Source: Saccharothrix sp. ALI-22-I | Lineage (GTDB): Bacteria > Actinomycetota > Actinomycetes > Mycobacteriales > Pseudonocardiaceae | Assembly (NCBI RefSeq): GCF_001984175.1 | Contig: NZ_MTQP01000057.1 | Span: 124,001 to 188,000, forward strand | Length of the DNA stretch: 64,000 bases | Direction: 5' to 3' | Shown: piece by piece, positions 17,567 through 26,215 of the stretch | How the letters are laid out: each line of letters begins with the position of its first letter | Numbering within the stretch: the first letter of the stretch is position 1 | Notes under the pieces: generated by a model | What the model was told of the DNA's origin: nothing | Database searches by the model: none | What the model saw: the letters and a program-made list of their open reading frames with translations, nothing else | Program-made: the position numbers and the translations under genes

Positions 17567-18945
17567 CGGGGCAGCTCCCGGCCCGCGGCGAGCAGGCGCA
17601 GCGTGCTCACGGACGGCACCAGCGCGTACAGCGCGCCGGTGGTCTTCGTGAATCGGGCGAAGGTCAGGCGGACGCCGTCCACGGTTGCTCTGCCGTGGCC
17701 GCCGATGACCGGATCGGTGCCCGTGGGCGCGCCACGCTCGCCCGCCGCGAAGTCCGGGTTGCCCGCCCACGCCTGTTGGACGAACTCGAACTGCTCCGCC
17801 AGCGACGTGCAGTGGGCCACGAACACCAGGCCCCGCTCACCGTCGTGGGTGGGGCCGAACGGGATGCCCCGGCGCAGGAGGCGGTGCTGCCGGGGCGTCC
17901 GGTGGGCGAACGACCTCGGGTTGGTCTTGCGGATGTGCGCCGGGCACGGTGTCGTCACGCCGGCCGGGTCGTCGGAGTAGTCGAAGTCGTTGCGGTCCGG
18001 GCCCAGGTTGCGCGCGTTGGCCAGCGGTCGGCCGTCCTTGTGGCGGCCGATCAGCTTCGCGCCCATCTCCACCGGGGTGGTGTCGGCGTGTTTCGCGTGC
18101 TCCTCGACGGCCCGGTTCCAGCCTTCGACGTCCTGGGTGAGGCGGCGGATCACCTGGATCGAGCCGTCGGTCAGCCACGCGGCGGTCTTCGGCCGGTCGG
18201 ACTCGGTCGGGTAGCCGAACACGAACTCGCCCGGGTTGACCAGCAGCGCGCCCGCGTGGCCCAGGCGGTGGCCGGGCTTGTCCCGGTCCTCCCGGTGGAA
18301 GTACCGGACGCCGGGCTGCGAGATGCCGTCCTTGTAGCCGAAGTGCTCGTGGCCGCGTTGGCCGCCGGGGAGCGTGTCGGCCTGCTGCTCGTGGACCACC
18401 GTGACGCCGAGGAGGGTGTCGAGGAGGTCGAGTGTCTGCCCGGTGCTCGCGAGGCGGGCCGTCGAGTCGGACGCGACCGTCACCACGGCGTGGATGTGCT
18501 GGTCTTCCCGGCCGAACAGCCAGTGGTGAGGTGCGGAGTCTCCGGTGTCGCCGTTGGCCCGCGCCGCTTGTTCGGCGGTGTGCGGGAAGTGGTCTTCGAG
18601 GTCCTGCCTCGTCGCGTCCGGGTTGACGCTCAGCGCGACGATGCCCTCGGGGGTGAGGGACACGTTCGTCCAGGTGGCCTTCAGGCTGGTCGGGTCGTTG
18701 CCGAACATCGCCCGGCCGAGGGAGAAGGCCTCGTTGAAGTCCTCGACGTCGGCGGTGACACCGATGTGGCCCAGCATCGCCGCCAACCACGTCCGCCCCA
18801 ACCTGACGTCGGTGAACCGGACGAACCGGAACTGCTGGTGGTCCTTGTTGAACGCGGCCAGCACGTTGCCCTGGATCTCACGCGACCCCCGCAACGGCGG
18901 CCGCACACTCTGCCGTTCGGCGTGCAAGTGCAGCAACTCGGTCAC
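17563..18945 (-). CDS. DyP-type heme peroxidase
   Basis: A 460-residue dye-decolourising peroxidase. The family motif GXXDG is present as GYKDG in HEHFGYKDGISQPG, and the proximal heme histidine is probably that of CPAHIRKTNPR. The length and the late RGIPFGPTHDGERGLVFVA segment fit the large C/D-type DyP group that oxidises aromatics and lignin-like compounds with hydrogen peroxide. No Tat or Sec signal is visible, so it is cytosolic or exported by another route. GTG start at 18945. Lignin-related activity would suit the nearby cellulose and chitin degradation genes, but that link is inference. Confidence 0.9.
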   Translation of the reverse strand: MTELLHLHAERQSVRPPLRGSREIQGNVLAAFNKDHQQFRFVRFTDVRLGRTWLAAMLGHIGVTADVEDFNEAFSLGRAMFGNDPTSLKATWTNVSLTPEGIVALSVNPDATRQDLEDHFPHTAEQAARANGDTGDSAPHHWLFGREDQHIHAVVTVASDSTARLASTGQTLDLLDTLLGVTVVHEQQADTLPGGQRGHEHFGYKDGISQPGVRYFHREDRDKPGHRLGHAGALLVNPGEFVFGYPTESDRPKTAAWLTDGSIQVIRRLTQDVEGWNRAVEEHAKHADTTPVEMGAKLIGRHKDGRPLANARNLGPDRNDFDYSDDPAGVTTPCPAHIRKTNPRSFAHRTPRQHRLLRRGIPFGPTHDGERGLVFVAHCTSLAEQFEFVQQAWAGNPDFAAGERGAPTGTDPVIGGHGRATVDGVRLTFARFTKTTGALYALVPSVSTLRLLAAGRELPR

Positions 18946-19095
18946 ACCTTCACCCCCCTGCCCTAAAAGAGCATCACCGTCCGCTCCGGATACGTCGCCG
19001 TGCGTCGGAACCGACCCGGCGTCGGGAACCCCGGCCGAGCCGGGAACCGCGCCGGATTCACCGCTCCGGGTCGACCGTCGTGATCGTCGGCGGTG

Positions 19096-19181
19096 CGGAA
19101 TTGTCGGTGCCCGCCGGCAAAATGAAAGCAGGGGTCCCCTGGCGGGGACCCCTGCGTAGCGCGGCCGTCGGCCGGGCGGGT
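19096..19181 (+). repeat. Dispersed intergenic repeat, copy A
   Basis: An approximately 85-bp sequence that recurs in inverse orientation at 34003-34086 with only about a dozen differences. Its core is a perfect 12-bp stem (GCAGGGGTCCCC, loop TGGC, 19128-19155), preceded by the conserved GCCGGCAAAATGAAA and followed by GGCCGTCGGCCGGGCGGG. It lies between the beta-lactamase-like gene and the DyP gene, and could also end transcription of the former. Apart from this element, the 260-nt gap shows no gene. Confidence 0.85.
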
Positions 19182-19205
19182 GGTGCGGTGGTGCGGGTTG
19201 AGCGG

Positions 19206-20246
19206 TCAGCCGCCGTTGTTCGCGCGGTACGGCTGGGCGCGGTACGTGCGGGGGGTGTTGGAGGTGATGCGCAGCACCGAGTCGTACAGCGTGCGGCCGA
19301 GGGCGGCGCGGGCGCGGAGGGCGGGGTGGGTGGCGCTGTAGTTGTCCGCGTTGGCCGCCTGGTCGCCGCTGAACTGACCCGACGCGAACAGCGCGTACGT
19401 GATCATCGGCTTGCCGGCGGCGTCGAACACGATGCCCGCCTCGTTGCGGCCGTCCTCGAACCAGCCCGCCTTCGTCGCCACGTTCAGCCGTTCCGCGGAC
19501 GACAGGTTGAGCCTGATCCCGTCCGTGAACGACGTCAGCGACCGCAGCACGTTCAACAGGTGCCGGGTCGACGCCGCCGACAGCAGTTCACCCGCCGCCA
19601 GCTTGCGCAGCAGCGTGAACGTCTCCCGGGGCGTGGTGGTGCCGAGGAAGAACCGGTTCGGGTTGGCGACCGGCACGACCTGCGTGTTCACGAAACCCTT
19701 GGCACGCAGGATCTCGTTCAGCTCCAGCGCGGGCACGACGAGCCCGCACAGCCGCACCGCGGTGTTGTCCGACACCGTGAGCAGCGCGGCCAGGGCGTGC
19801 CCGACGGTGATCGAACTCGGGTACGCGCCGTCGAGCGCGAAGATCCCGTCGGTGTCCTGGATCACGATCGCCTGGGTGACGTCCACGCGCTGGTCGAGCG
19901 TGATCAGGCCCCGGTCGACCTTGTCCAGCACGGCCACCGCGACCGCGATCTTGTTCACGCTGTACGCCTCGACGACGCGGTCCGCCTCGGCCTCGACGGC
20001 GGGCTTGATCACGCCGTCCGGGTCGGCCACGCCGATGTACGACGACCACGTGCCGCCGGCGCGCGACACCAGCGCCGAGTACTTCCACGCGATCTTGCGA
20101 CGGGCCAGGTCGGCCGTCGTCGGGATCAGCGCGTCCCACTCCGCCTCGGTGGTCTGCGCCTGGGCCGTTCCAGCCGTGGCGCCCAGCACGGCGGTCGCCG
20201 CCGCTGCCGAGCCCAGTCCCAGCGCGAACCTGCGGTTGATGTTCAT
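19206..20246 (-). CDS. Class A beta-lactamase-like serine hydrolase, exported
   Basis: A 346-residue secreted protein with a Tat-like signal (NINRRFALGLGSAAAATAVL, cleavage near AQA). The serine beta-lactamase/PBP motifs are present: SVNK (S-x-x-K), SDN in LLTVSDNTAV, and KAG in the place of KTG. A Glu166-type omega loop is not clearly seen, so beta-lactam hydrolysis is unproven; it could be a D-Ala carboxypeptidase-like or esterase enzyme. ATG 20246. A dispersed repeat lies after its stop. Confidence 0.85.
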   Translation of the reverse strand: MNINRRFALGLGSAAAATAVLGATAGTAQAQTTEAEWDALIPTTADLARRKIAWKYSALVSRAGGTWSSYIGVADPDGVIKPAVEAEADRVVEAYSVNKIAVAVAVLDKVDRGLITLDQRVDVTQAIVIQDTDGIFALDGAYPSSITVGHALAALLTVSDNTAVRLCGLVVPALELNEILRAKGFVNTQVVPVANPNRFFLGTTTPRETFTLLRKLAAGELLSAASTRHLLNVLRSLTSFTDGIRLNLSSAERLNVATKAGWFEDGRNEAGIVFDAAGKPMITYALFASGQFSGDQAANADNYSATHPALRARAALGRTLYDSVLRITSNTPRTYRAQPYRANNGG

Positions 20247-20344
20247 GTGCCCCCAATCAGTGGATACACCCATACGACGCCTCGAATGCCTCTGGCGTTG
20301 CGCCGATCCGGTGAATTCGATCTAACCAGCGGTAACCTGCCGGG

Positions 20345-21052
20345 GTGGGACTAGGGGTATTCCTCATCACGGGGGCTAGCCGGGGCATCGGCGCCGCGAC
20401 CGCCCGGCTGGCCGCCGAGGCCGGATATCGGCTGGTCCTGGCGTCCCGGGACGTCTCGTCGACGGCCGAGCTCGCGGCCCGGCTCGGCGGCCCCGACCGG
20501 GTGTGGGTGGCCTCGTGCGACGTGCGGGAGTTCGACCGGCTCGCGGCCCTGATGGGGCGGGTCGAGGAGGAGTGGGGCAGCCTCGACGTGGTGTTCGCCA
20601 ACGCGGGCACCAGCGTGACCACCTCGTTCACCTCGACCGACGGCGCGCCGCCCGCCGAGTGGAGCGACATGGTGCTGACCAACGTGTGCGGGCCCGCGTT
20701 CACCGCGCGTGCGGCGATGCCCGCGTTGATGCGCCACGGCGGGCACCTGGTGCTGACCGGGTCGGCGGCCGAGCGGGGCGTGCGGCCGGGGAACCTCTAC
20801 TCGGCCACGAAGTGGGCGGTGACGGGGTTGGCGCAGGCCATCCGCGCCGAGTGCGTCGGCACGGGCGTCCGCGTCACGCTCGTGCGGCCCGGCCTGACCG
20901 ACACGGGCGGCATCCCGCCGTCACGCATGGCCGACCCGAAGCTCGCCCCCGAGGACGTGGCGCGCGCCGTGCTGTACGCGGTGAGCCAGCCGCCGACGGT
21001 GGACGTCAACGAGATCCTGGTGCGCCCGGTGGGTCAGGACACCTACCGGTGA
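20345..21052 (+). CDS. Short-chain dehydrogenase/reductase
   Basis: A 235-residue SDR enzyme: cofactor motif TGASRGIG (residues 9-16), NAG-type ANAG, catalytic S in VLTGSAAERG, and YSATK with catalytic Tyr and Lys. Cytosolic NAD(P)-dependent oxidoreductase of unknown substrate. The GTG at 20345 has no ribosome-binding site, but TAACCT lies 7 nt upstream, so the transcript may be leaderless. Confidence 0.88.
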   Translation: MGLGVFLITGASRGIGAATARLAAEAGYRLVLASRDVSSTAELAARLGGPDRVWVASCDVREFDRLAALMGRVEEEWGSLDVVFANAGTSVTTSFTSTDGAPPAEWSDMVLTNVCGPAFTARAAMPALMRHGGHLVLTGSAAERGVRPGNLYSATKWAVTGLAQAIRAECVGTGVRVTLVRPGLTDTGGIPPSRMADPKLAPEDVARAVLYAVSQPPTVDVNEILVRPVGQDTYR

Positions 21053-21178
21053 GCCTCGACCCCACCTCCCGCAACGCCGCCAACAGTCCCGGTGACGCGT
21101 CGAGGGTGTAGTCGGGCGCAACGTCGTGGTGGAAGCGCCGGAGGAGCTGCCGGCCACGCTGAAGGTCACCGGACAGTC
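21053..21178 (-). pseudogene. Possible decayed gene fragment
   Basis: Read on the minus strand, this gap encodes a short stretch with coding-like composition (HHDVAPDYTLDASPG, then LLAALREVGSRL) that resembles a piece of a larger enzyme, but no start, no full domain and no intact frame is present. The parent family is uncertain. Confidence 0.3.
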
Positions 21179-21787
21179 CTAATCAGACGGTCGGTCGACC
21201 CGTGATCGGTCGACCCGTGATCGGCTGTCGACGAACCACCCGTCGGCGAGCATCCCCACCAGCACCATGTCGTGGTGCGCGCCGGCGGAGAACTCGTGGT
21301 CGCGCAACCGCCCCTCGACCTGGAAGCCGAGTTTGCGGTGCAGGGCAAGGGAAGGCTCGTTGAACGCGTACACGCCCGCCTCGCACTTGTGGTAGCGGCG
21401 TTCGCCGAACATGAAGTCCAGCAACAGACCCACCGCCTCCGCCGCGTACCCCCGCCGCTGGTACTCGTGGCCGATGCCGATGCCGATGCCGATGCCGATG
21501 CCGATCCCGTAGCCGAACCGGCCGGCCCGCTGGTCGACGCCGTGCGTGGTCAGACTGCCGACCACGGCGCCGTCGGCCTCGATCGCGAGGAACAGCACGT
21601 CGCCCTCCGGCACGGCGGTGGCCTGCTTGGCCGTCCACTCGCGGTGCCCGGCGGCGGAACGGGGTGGCTCGATCCGGTCGACCGAGCGCATGTCCTCGGA
21701 GTGCTCGCCGAACCGCATGAACGCCTGCCAGTCGTCCGGCTCGACACCCCGCAACCGCACCGCGGACCCCACCCAGACCGATGTCAT
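21179..21787 (-). CDS. GNAT family N-acetyltransferase with GI-repeat expansion
   Basis: A 202-residue RimJ/RimL-like acetyltransferase. The acetyl-CoA motif YQRRGYAAEAVGLLLDF (about residues 112-128) and the later NEPSLALHRKLGFQVEGRLRD are typical. Directly before the CoA motif, where relatives have one or two GI pairs, this protein has six (YGIGIGIGIGIGIGH), encoded by a pure hexanucleotide repeat. The C-terminus ends in a second duplication (SRVDRSRVDR). The insertion lies in the strand before the pyrophosphate loop and may impair or alter activity. Start ATG 21787. Confidence 0.87.
   Translation of the reverse strand: MTSVWVGSAVRLRGVEPDDWQAFMRFGEHSEDMRSVDRIEPPRSAAGHREWTAKQATAVPEGDVLFLAIEADGAVVGSLTTHGVDQRAGRFGYGIGIGIGIGIGIGHEYQRRGYAAEAVGLLLDFMFGERRYHKCEAGVYAFNEPSLALHRKLGFQVEGRLRDHEFSAGAHHDMVLVGMLADGWFVDSRSRVDRSRVDRPSD
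21191..21224. repeat. 15-bp tandem repeat at the GNAT gene 3' end
   Basis: Two full copies of TCGGTCGACCCGTGA plus TCGG. It keeps the reading frame and encodes the duplicated SRVDR at the protein's C-terminus, 8 nt before the stop codon. Confidence 0.9.
21470..21505. repeat. (GCCGAT)x6 in-frame microsatellite
   Basis: Six perfect copies of GCCGAT lie inside the GNAT gene, encoding six Ile-Gly pairs on the minus strand. Unit changes keep the frame and would alter loop length by two residues. Confidence 0.97.
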
Positions 21788-21888
21788 GGAAGGCAGCGAA
21801 GCAGACGCGACGGGTCCGGCGCAGGTGGTTTCCGCGAGGTGGTCGACCGGTGGCGGACTTTCGTGGGAGCCCGCCACCGGTCGGCCGG

Positions 21889-24471
21889 TCAGCCCTTGGT
21901 GCAGGACTGCCCGTTCAGCCGGAAGTCGGTCGGCTCACCCGAACCCGACCCCGAGGAGTTGAAACCGATGTCGACCGAACCGCCCGACGGCACCTTGCCG
22001 TTCCACGACGCGTTGGTCGCGCTGGTCGCCTGGCCCGACTGGGCCCACGTCGCCGACCAACCCTGCGTGATCCTGTGCGTGCCCGGCATGGTGAACTCCA
22101 GCTTCCACGCCGACCACGCCTGACGGCTCGTGTTCGTCACAGTGATGTTCGCCGACATGCCGGTGGGCCAGGACGCGGCCCGCCACGCCACCTTGCACGA
22201 GCCGGCCACCGGCGCGGCGACCTTCTCCGCCGCCCAGTTGGAGATCCACGCGAACGCGGAGTTCCAGTTGACCGCGACCTCGTTCAGCGAGTACGCGTCG
22301 ATGTGGTCCACGAAGCACTTCTGCGGTTTGCAGCCCTGGAGCAGACGCGCGGCGACCGGGTCCTGCAGCGCGCTGTTCGGACCACCCGACAGCACACCCG
22401 GAGGCGCGGTCGGCAGGGTCGGCTCCAGCTGGTTCGCCCAGTGCCGGTGGTGCACGTTCTTCACCGGCTGCTCGCCGTAACCCGTGACGTACGAGTACGA
22501 CGTCGGGTTGCGGCCCAACAGGTAGTGCAGACCCTGGAACACGCCCTCGCGGTACTTGGCCGCGCCGGTGAAGTCGTGCGCCAGCGCCAACACCGCGATG
22601 TTGTTCGCGACCTGGCCGTTCGAGCCCCAGGCGTAGCCCTCCAGCGGCCGGTGCGGCGCGGGGTAGCCCTGCGTCGCCATCTGCGACAGGTGCGAGTCCG
22701 CGACCGACGTGAACACCGACTTGATCGCCGAGACGTCCGCGGCCGGCAGGCCGTTGGGCACCAACGCCAGCGTGATGTCGCCCAGCGGACCCGTGGAACC
22801 CCAGTCGAAGCCGCGCGTGTTCAGGCTCGCGCCCTTGAAGTGCGGCGACGACGTCACGTCGGCGCGGTAGGCCGCCTCACCGGTCGTGGCGAACAGCTCC
22901 GCCGCAGCCCAGTAGAACTCATCGGTCAGCGTCGCGTCGCTGTACGCGCCGCCGCCGGTGCCGTCGTTCGGGTCGGCGATCTTGTCCGGGTTCGCCTTCG
23001 CCGCCGCGTACGCCCTGGTGGCCGCCGTGAGCGCCTTCGCCGAGAACGCCGGGTCGATCGTCTTCCAGATGCGCGCCGACTGCGCCGCCACCGCCGCCGT
23101 GTTCAGCGTCGCGGCCGTGCTCGTCGCGGACAACCGGCGGGGCTGGCTGTCCTCGTGCGGCAGGGTCGGCAGACCGGTCCAGTTCGCGTCGTGGATCTTG
23201 TGGTGCACCATGCCGCCGGGCGCCTGCATCTTCAGCAGGAACTCGACCTCCCAGCGCGCCTCGTCCAGGATGTCCGGCACGCCGTTCGCCTTCTCCGGGA
23301 TGGCCAGCTTGCCGTCGCCCAACGCGGCCGCGTCGCCGATCAGCTTCGCGCGCTCGTAGGTGTTGAGCACCTGCCACGCCGAGATGCCGCCGTTGACGAC
23401 GTACTTGCCGTGGTCGCCCGCGTCGTACCAGCCGCCGCGCACGTCCAGCGTGTAACCGCACTGCACGCCGGTGAGGCAGGGGACGTTGTCGTCACCCTGG
23501 TTCGGCGCGACGTTGAGGTGCCCGGCCGGACGCGCGTACGTCTCGCCCACGTACTGCGCCTCGATCTCGATGCCGCTGCGCTGGTGGTAGAAGAACGCCA
23601 GCGAGTCGTACCGCAGCTTCTTGATCGCGTCGGTGGCGATGTCGAACGGGTAGCTCGTCTCCGTGCCGACGGTCAGCGTGTAGCCGGTGCCCGCGGTGTC
23701 GAACGACGAGAAGTCGATCAGGTGCGTGGAGTCGCCCGACTCGGCGTCCGCGCCCTTCGGCGTGGTCTGACCGGTGGCCACCGTGGTGCCCGCCGAGTTC
23801 TTCAACGTCCACGTCTGCGGCGTGGTCGCGTCGGAGGTCAGGGTCGCGTTCTTGGGCAGGCCCGGCACGTAGCCGACCTGGTCGACGTTCACCTTCTTCG
23901 CCGGCACGCTCGGGTCGCCGCCTGGCGGCTTCACCCCGCCGATCAGCGACACGTTGTCCACGCACACCGTGGTGTCGGCAGCCTGCGCGCCCAGGTGGAA
24001 GGTCACCTGACCGACGCCCGCGTCCGGGAAGTCCAGCGCCGAGGTGAACGTGAAGCTGAAGCGCTGCTTGGTCGTGGTCAGCTCGACGTCGTGCTTCGCG
24101 ATCTGCCGGTACGGGTCCACGCCCTCACCGGCGACGGCCGCCACCGGGCGGGCCACCGAGGCGTAGGCGTCGAAGGACATCGTGTACGACTGGCCCGCCT
24201 CGAACGGCACGCCGTTCTGACCGATGAGGGCGTCCCACGGGTTGGCCGTGCCGCCGGTGACCGTCGCGCACAGCTCGCCGTTCACGACCCGGTTCGACAC
24301 GCCCGCGCTCGCCCACCACGGGTCCGCCGAGCCGCTGGCGAAAGTGCCGTTGATCAGGCGCTCGTAGTCGGCCGCGTGGGCCGTTCCGGATGCCAACGCG
24401 CCGCCGACCGCGACTAATGCGAGGGCTGCGGTGGCCCGGCGGCGCCACCGGGGAGAAGGAAGCGATCTCAT
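21889..24471 (-). CDS. Secreted GH9 endoglucanase/cellobiohydrolase with CBM4/9 and CBM2
   Basis: An 860-residue secreted cellulase. In order: signal peptide (1-33, cleaved after AHA), CBM4/9 module (about 35-185), Ig-like CelD-N domain (about 190-285), GH9 catalytic domain (about 290-740) and CBM2 cellulose-binding module (about 750-860). GH9 signatures include GGWYDAGDHGKYVVNGG with the catalytic aspartates, the VTGYGEQPVKNVHHRHW segment, and SLNEVAVNWNSA with the catalytic glutamate. The order CBM4-Ig-GH9 suggests an exo-acting or processive cellulase. ATG 24471 follows GGAGGAG. A double CebR-type operator lies 45-72 nt upstream, so it is probably induced by cello-oligosaccharides. Confidence 0.95.
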   Translation of the reverse strand: MRSLPSPRWRRRATAALALVAVGGALASGTAHAADYERLINGTFASGSADPWWASAGVSNRVVNGELCATVTGGTANPWDALIGQNGVPFEAGQSYTMSFDAYASVARPVAAVAGEGVDPYRQIAKHDVELTTTKQRFSFTFTSALDFPDAGVGQVTFHLGAQAADTTVCVDNVSLIGGVKPPGGDPSVPAKKVNVDQVGYVPGLPKNATLTSDATTPQTWTLKNSAGTTVATGQTTPKGADAESGDSTHLIDFSSFDTAGTGYTLTVGTETSYPFDIATDAIKKLRYDSLAFFYHQRSGIEIEAQYVGETYARPAGHLNVAPNQGDDNVPCLTGVQCGYTLDVRGGWYDAGDHGKYVVNGGISAWQVLNTYERAKLIGDAAALGDGKLAIPEKANGVPDILDEARWEVEFLLKMQAPGGMVHHKIHDANWTGLPTLPHEDSQPRRLSATSTAATLNTAAVAAQSARIWKTIDPAFSAKALTAATRAYAAAKANPDKIADPNDGTGGGAYSDATLTDEFYWAAAELFATTGEAAYRADVTSSPHFKGASLNTRGFDWGSTGPLGDITLALVPNGLPAADVSAIKSVFTSVADSHLSQMATQGYPAPHRPLEGYAWGSNGQVANNIAVLALAHDFTGAAKYREGVFQGLHYLLGRNPTSYSYVTGYGEQPVKNVHHRHWANQLEPTLPTAPPGVLSGGPNSALQDPVAARLLQGCKPQKCFVDHIDAYSLNEVAVNWNSAFAWISNWAAEKVAAPVAGSCKVAWRAASWPTGMSANITVTNTSRQAWSAWKLEFTMPGTHRITQGWSATWAQSGQATSATNASWNGKVPSGGSVDIGFNSSGSGSGEPTDFRLNGQSCTKG

Positions 24472-24515
24472 GGACTTGTGTCTCCTCCGTCTGCTCTGAC
24501 GGTTGACAACGTCTC

Positions 24516-24543
24516 TGGGAACGCTCCCTGGGAGCGCTCCCAG
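24516..24543. promoter_or_regulatory. Doubled CebR-type operator
   Basis: The perfect site TGGGAGCGCTCCCA (24529-24542) is identical to the CebR consensus known from Streptomyces cellulase promoters. It shares one base with a second, near-perfect copy TGGGAACGCTCCCT (24516-24529). Both lie upstream of the GH9 gene. No CebR gene is in the window. Confidence 0.85.
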
Positions 24544-24647
24544 AGACTCTAGGGTGACTCGCCGCACATTCACAAGACCACATTTGACCTCCAGTTAAGT
24601 CGAGGTCACAGGCTGTCACGTGTTGGCGGCGACCTCGGGGGGATGCG

Positions 24648-24974
24648 ATGCGCGCGGTGTGGTTGACGGCGTTCGGCGGGCCGGAAGTGCTGGTCAGCGG
24701 GGATGCGCAGGAGCCGGTTGCCGGACCCGGGCAGGTCGTGGTGGACGTCGCCTACGCGGGCGGCACGTTCGTCGAGACGCAGTTCCGGCGTGCCGGCGTC
24801 GGTTCGTTCAAGCTTCGGCCGCCCGCCATTCCGGGCAACGGCGTCGTCGTGTCGGTCGGGGCCGACGTGGACCCCGCGATCGGCCAACGGTTCCCGCTGG
24901 AACGGGCCGCCGACGCGCACGCCGCCATCGAGGCCCGTGCGACGGTCGGCAAGACGTTGCTGGAGGTGCGGTGA
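24648..24974 (+). pseudogene. Quinone oxidoreductase-like gene with internal deletion
   Basis: A 108-codon intact frame that joins the N-terminal GroES-like part of a medium-chain quinone reductase (MRAVWLTAFGGPEVL to IPGNGVVVSVGADVDPAIG) directly to the extreme C-terminus (RFPLERAADAHAAIEA, then TVGKTLLEVR). About 200 residues, including the whole NADPH-binding Rossmann domain, are missing, so catalysis is impossible. Its stop overlaps the ATG of the flavin-dependent oxidoreductase gene, so the remnant may survive as a translated leader. Confidence 0.85.
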
Positions 24975-25840
24975 TGGACGTCGGGATCACGTTGCCGGGC
25001 TTCGGGCTCGACCCGATCGAGTACGCGCAGCACGCCGAGGGGCTGGGACTGGAGTCGGTGTGGCACGGCGACCACCTGATTCCCGTGAACCCTTTCCTGG
25101 ACGCGACCCTGGTGCTGGCGACAGCGGCGGCTGCCACGACGCGGATCAAACTCGGGTTCGGCGTGATGGTGCTCCCGTTGCGGCCGGTGGCGTGGGCGGC
25201 GAAGCAGATCGCCACGTTGCAGCACCTGTCGGGGGAGCGGGTGTTGCTAGGCGTCGGCAGTGGGGGTGACGCGCACGGCGAGGCGGCTTGGCGTGCGGTG
25301 GACGTGCCGTTCGCGGAGCGGGGGCAGCGGACCGACACGTCCTTGTCCGTGCTGCCGGATCTGGTGCGGGGCAAGGCGGTGCCTCTGCACGGCGCCGACG
25401 TGGTCCTGTCACCGGGCGCCGCGATGCCGCCGGTGTTGATCGGTGGCGGTGGCGCGGTCGCGCTACGGCGGGCCGCACGCTTCGGCGACCACTGGTACCC
25501 CGCTTTCGTGCCGCTGCGGGCGGTGGCTTCGGGCGTGGCGCGTTTGGCGGAACTCGCGGAGGAGTACGGCCGCCCGCCGTGCGGCGTGACCGTCGGCGTG
25601 AGCGTGGCGTTGGGCGACGTGCCCGATTCCGTGGTGGAACACCGAATCCGTTCGATGACCGATTACGGGATGAGCGAGGAACAGGCCCGCGAGGTGGTCG
25701 TCACCGGATCGGTCTCCCAGGCCCGAGAGCACTTCGCAAGGCTGGCCGAGGCAGGCGCGAACCGCGTCGTCGCAATGCCCTTCACCGATGACCGCTTCCG
25801 CCAGGCAGAGCTCGTGGCGCAGTCCGCCACCCTCGGATAA
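24974..25840 (+). CDS. LLM-class flavin (F420 or FMN)-dependent oxidoreductase
   Basis: A 288-residue luciferase-like TIM-barrel enzyme: DVGITLPGFGLDPIEYAQHA at the N-terminus, GLESVWHGDHL, the conserved RIKLGFGVMVLP strand and LSGERVLLGVGSGG. The family reduces or oxygenates small molecules with F420 or FMN; the substrate is unknown. The start overlaps the stop of the deleted reductase gene (TGATG). Nothing else is in this operon. Confidence 0.87.
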   Translation: MDVGITLPGFGLDPIEYAQHAEGLGLESVWHGDHLIPVNPFLDATLVLATAAAATTRIKLGFGVMVLPLRPVAWAAKQIATLQHLSGERVLLGVGSGGDAHGEAAWRAVDVPFAERGQRTDTSLSVLPDLVRGKAVPLHGADVVLSPGAAMPPVLIGGGGAVALRRAARFGDHWYPAFVPLRAVASGVARLAELAEEYGRPPCGVTVGVSVALGDVPDSVVEHRIRSMTDYGMSEEQAREVVVTGSVSQAREHFARLAEAGANRVVAMPFTDDRFRQAELVAQSATLG

Positions 25841-26215
25841 CCTGACATTCCCGCTGGTGACCGGCCCGCCGACCGACCTCGAAGATCACTCGAACGAGCG
25901 ATGAATGCGTCAACGAGAAACTTCCAGCACACCATTGACGTTGCCGGGTTAGAAGGAGGCGGCATGGGCGGCGAGGGCACCGCAGACAAGGCAGGGAAGG
26001 CACAGTAGGCAAGGCAGGCGGCGCTGGCAGAGCAGGCTTGGCAGGGCAGACAGGCGGCAAGGCAGGGCAGGCGGCGCGGGTGGAGCAGACCGCGCGGGCA
26101 GACTGGCAGGGCAGGCGGCGCCGGCAGCAAGGCAAGACAGGGCTGGCCGGGCAGGCAGGGCAGGGTCGGTGCGATGCGCCGGGTGGCCGTGGGGTGGTGC
26201 GGCTACCGTGGCGGG
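25841..26215. repeat. Gene-free gap with degenerate GGCAGG tract
   Basis: From about 25962 to 26170 the plus strand is dominated by imperfect repeats of GGCAGG, GGCAAGGCAGG and GGCAGGGCA, giving strong purine and G bias. Longer near-copies such as GGCAGGGCAGGCGGCGC appear twice. Open frames through it on the minus strand are Pro/Ala/Cys-rich products of the repeat and do not look like real proteins. The first 120 nt of the gap hold nothing recognisable. Confidence 0.8.

Noticed and set aside
21470..21505. Hexanucleotide tract as a sequencing artefact
   Set aside because: It keeps the frame and encodes a regular Ile-Gly run continuous with the expected fold; treated as real, though repeat number should be confirmed with raw reads.
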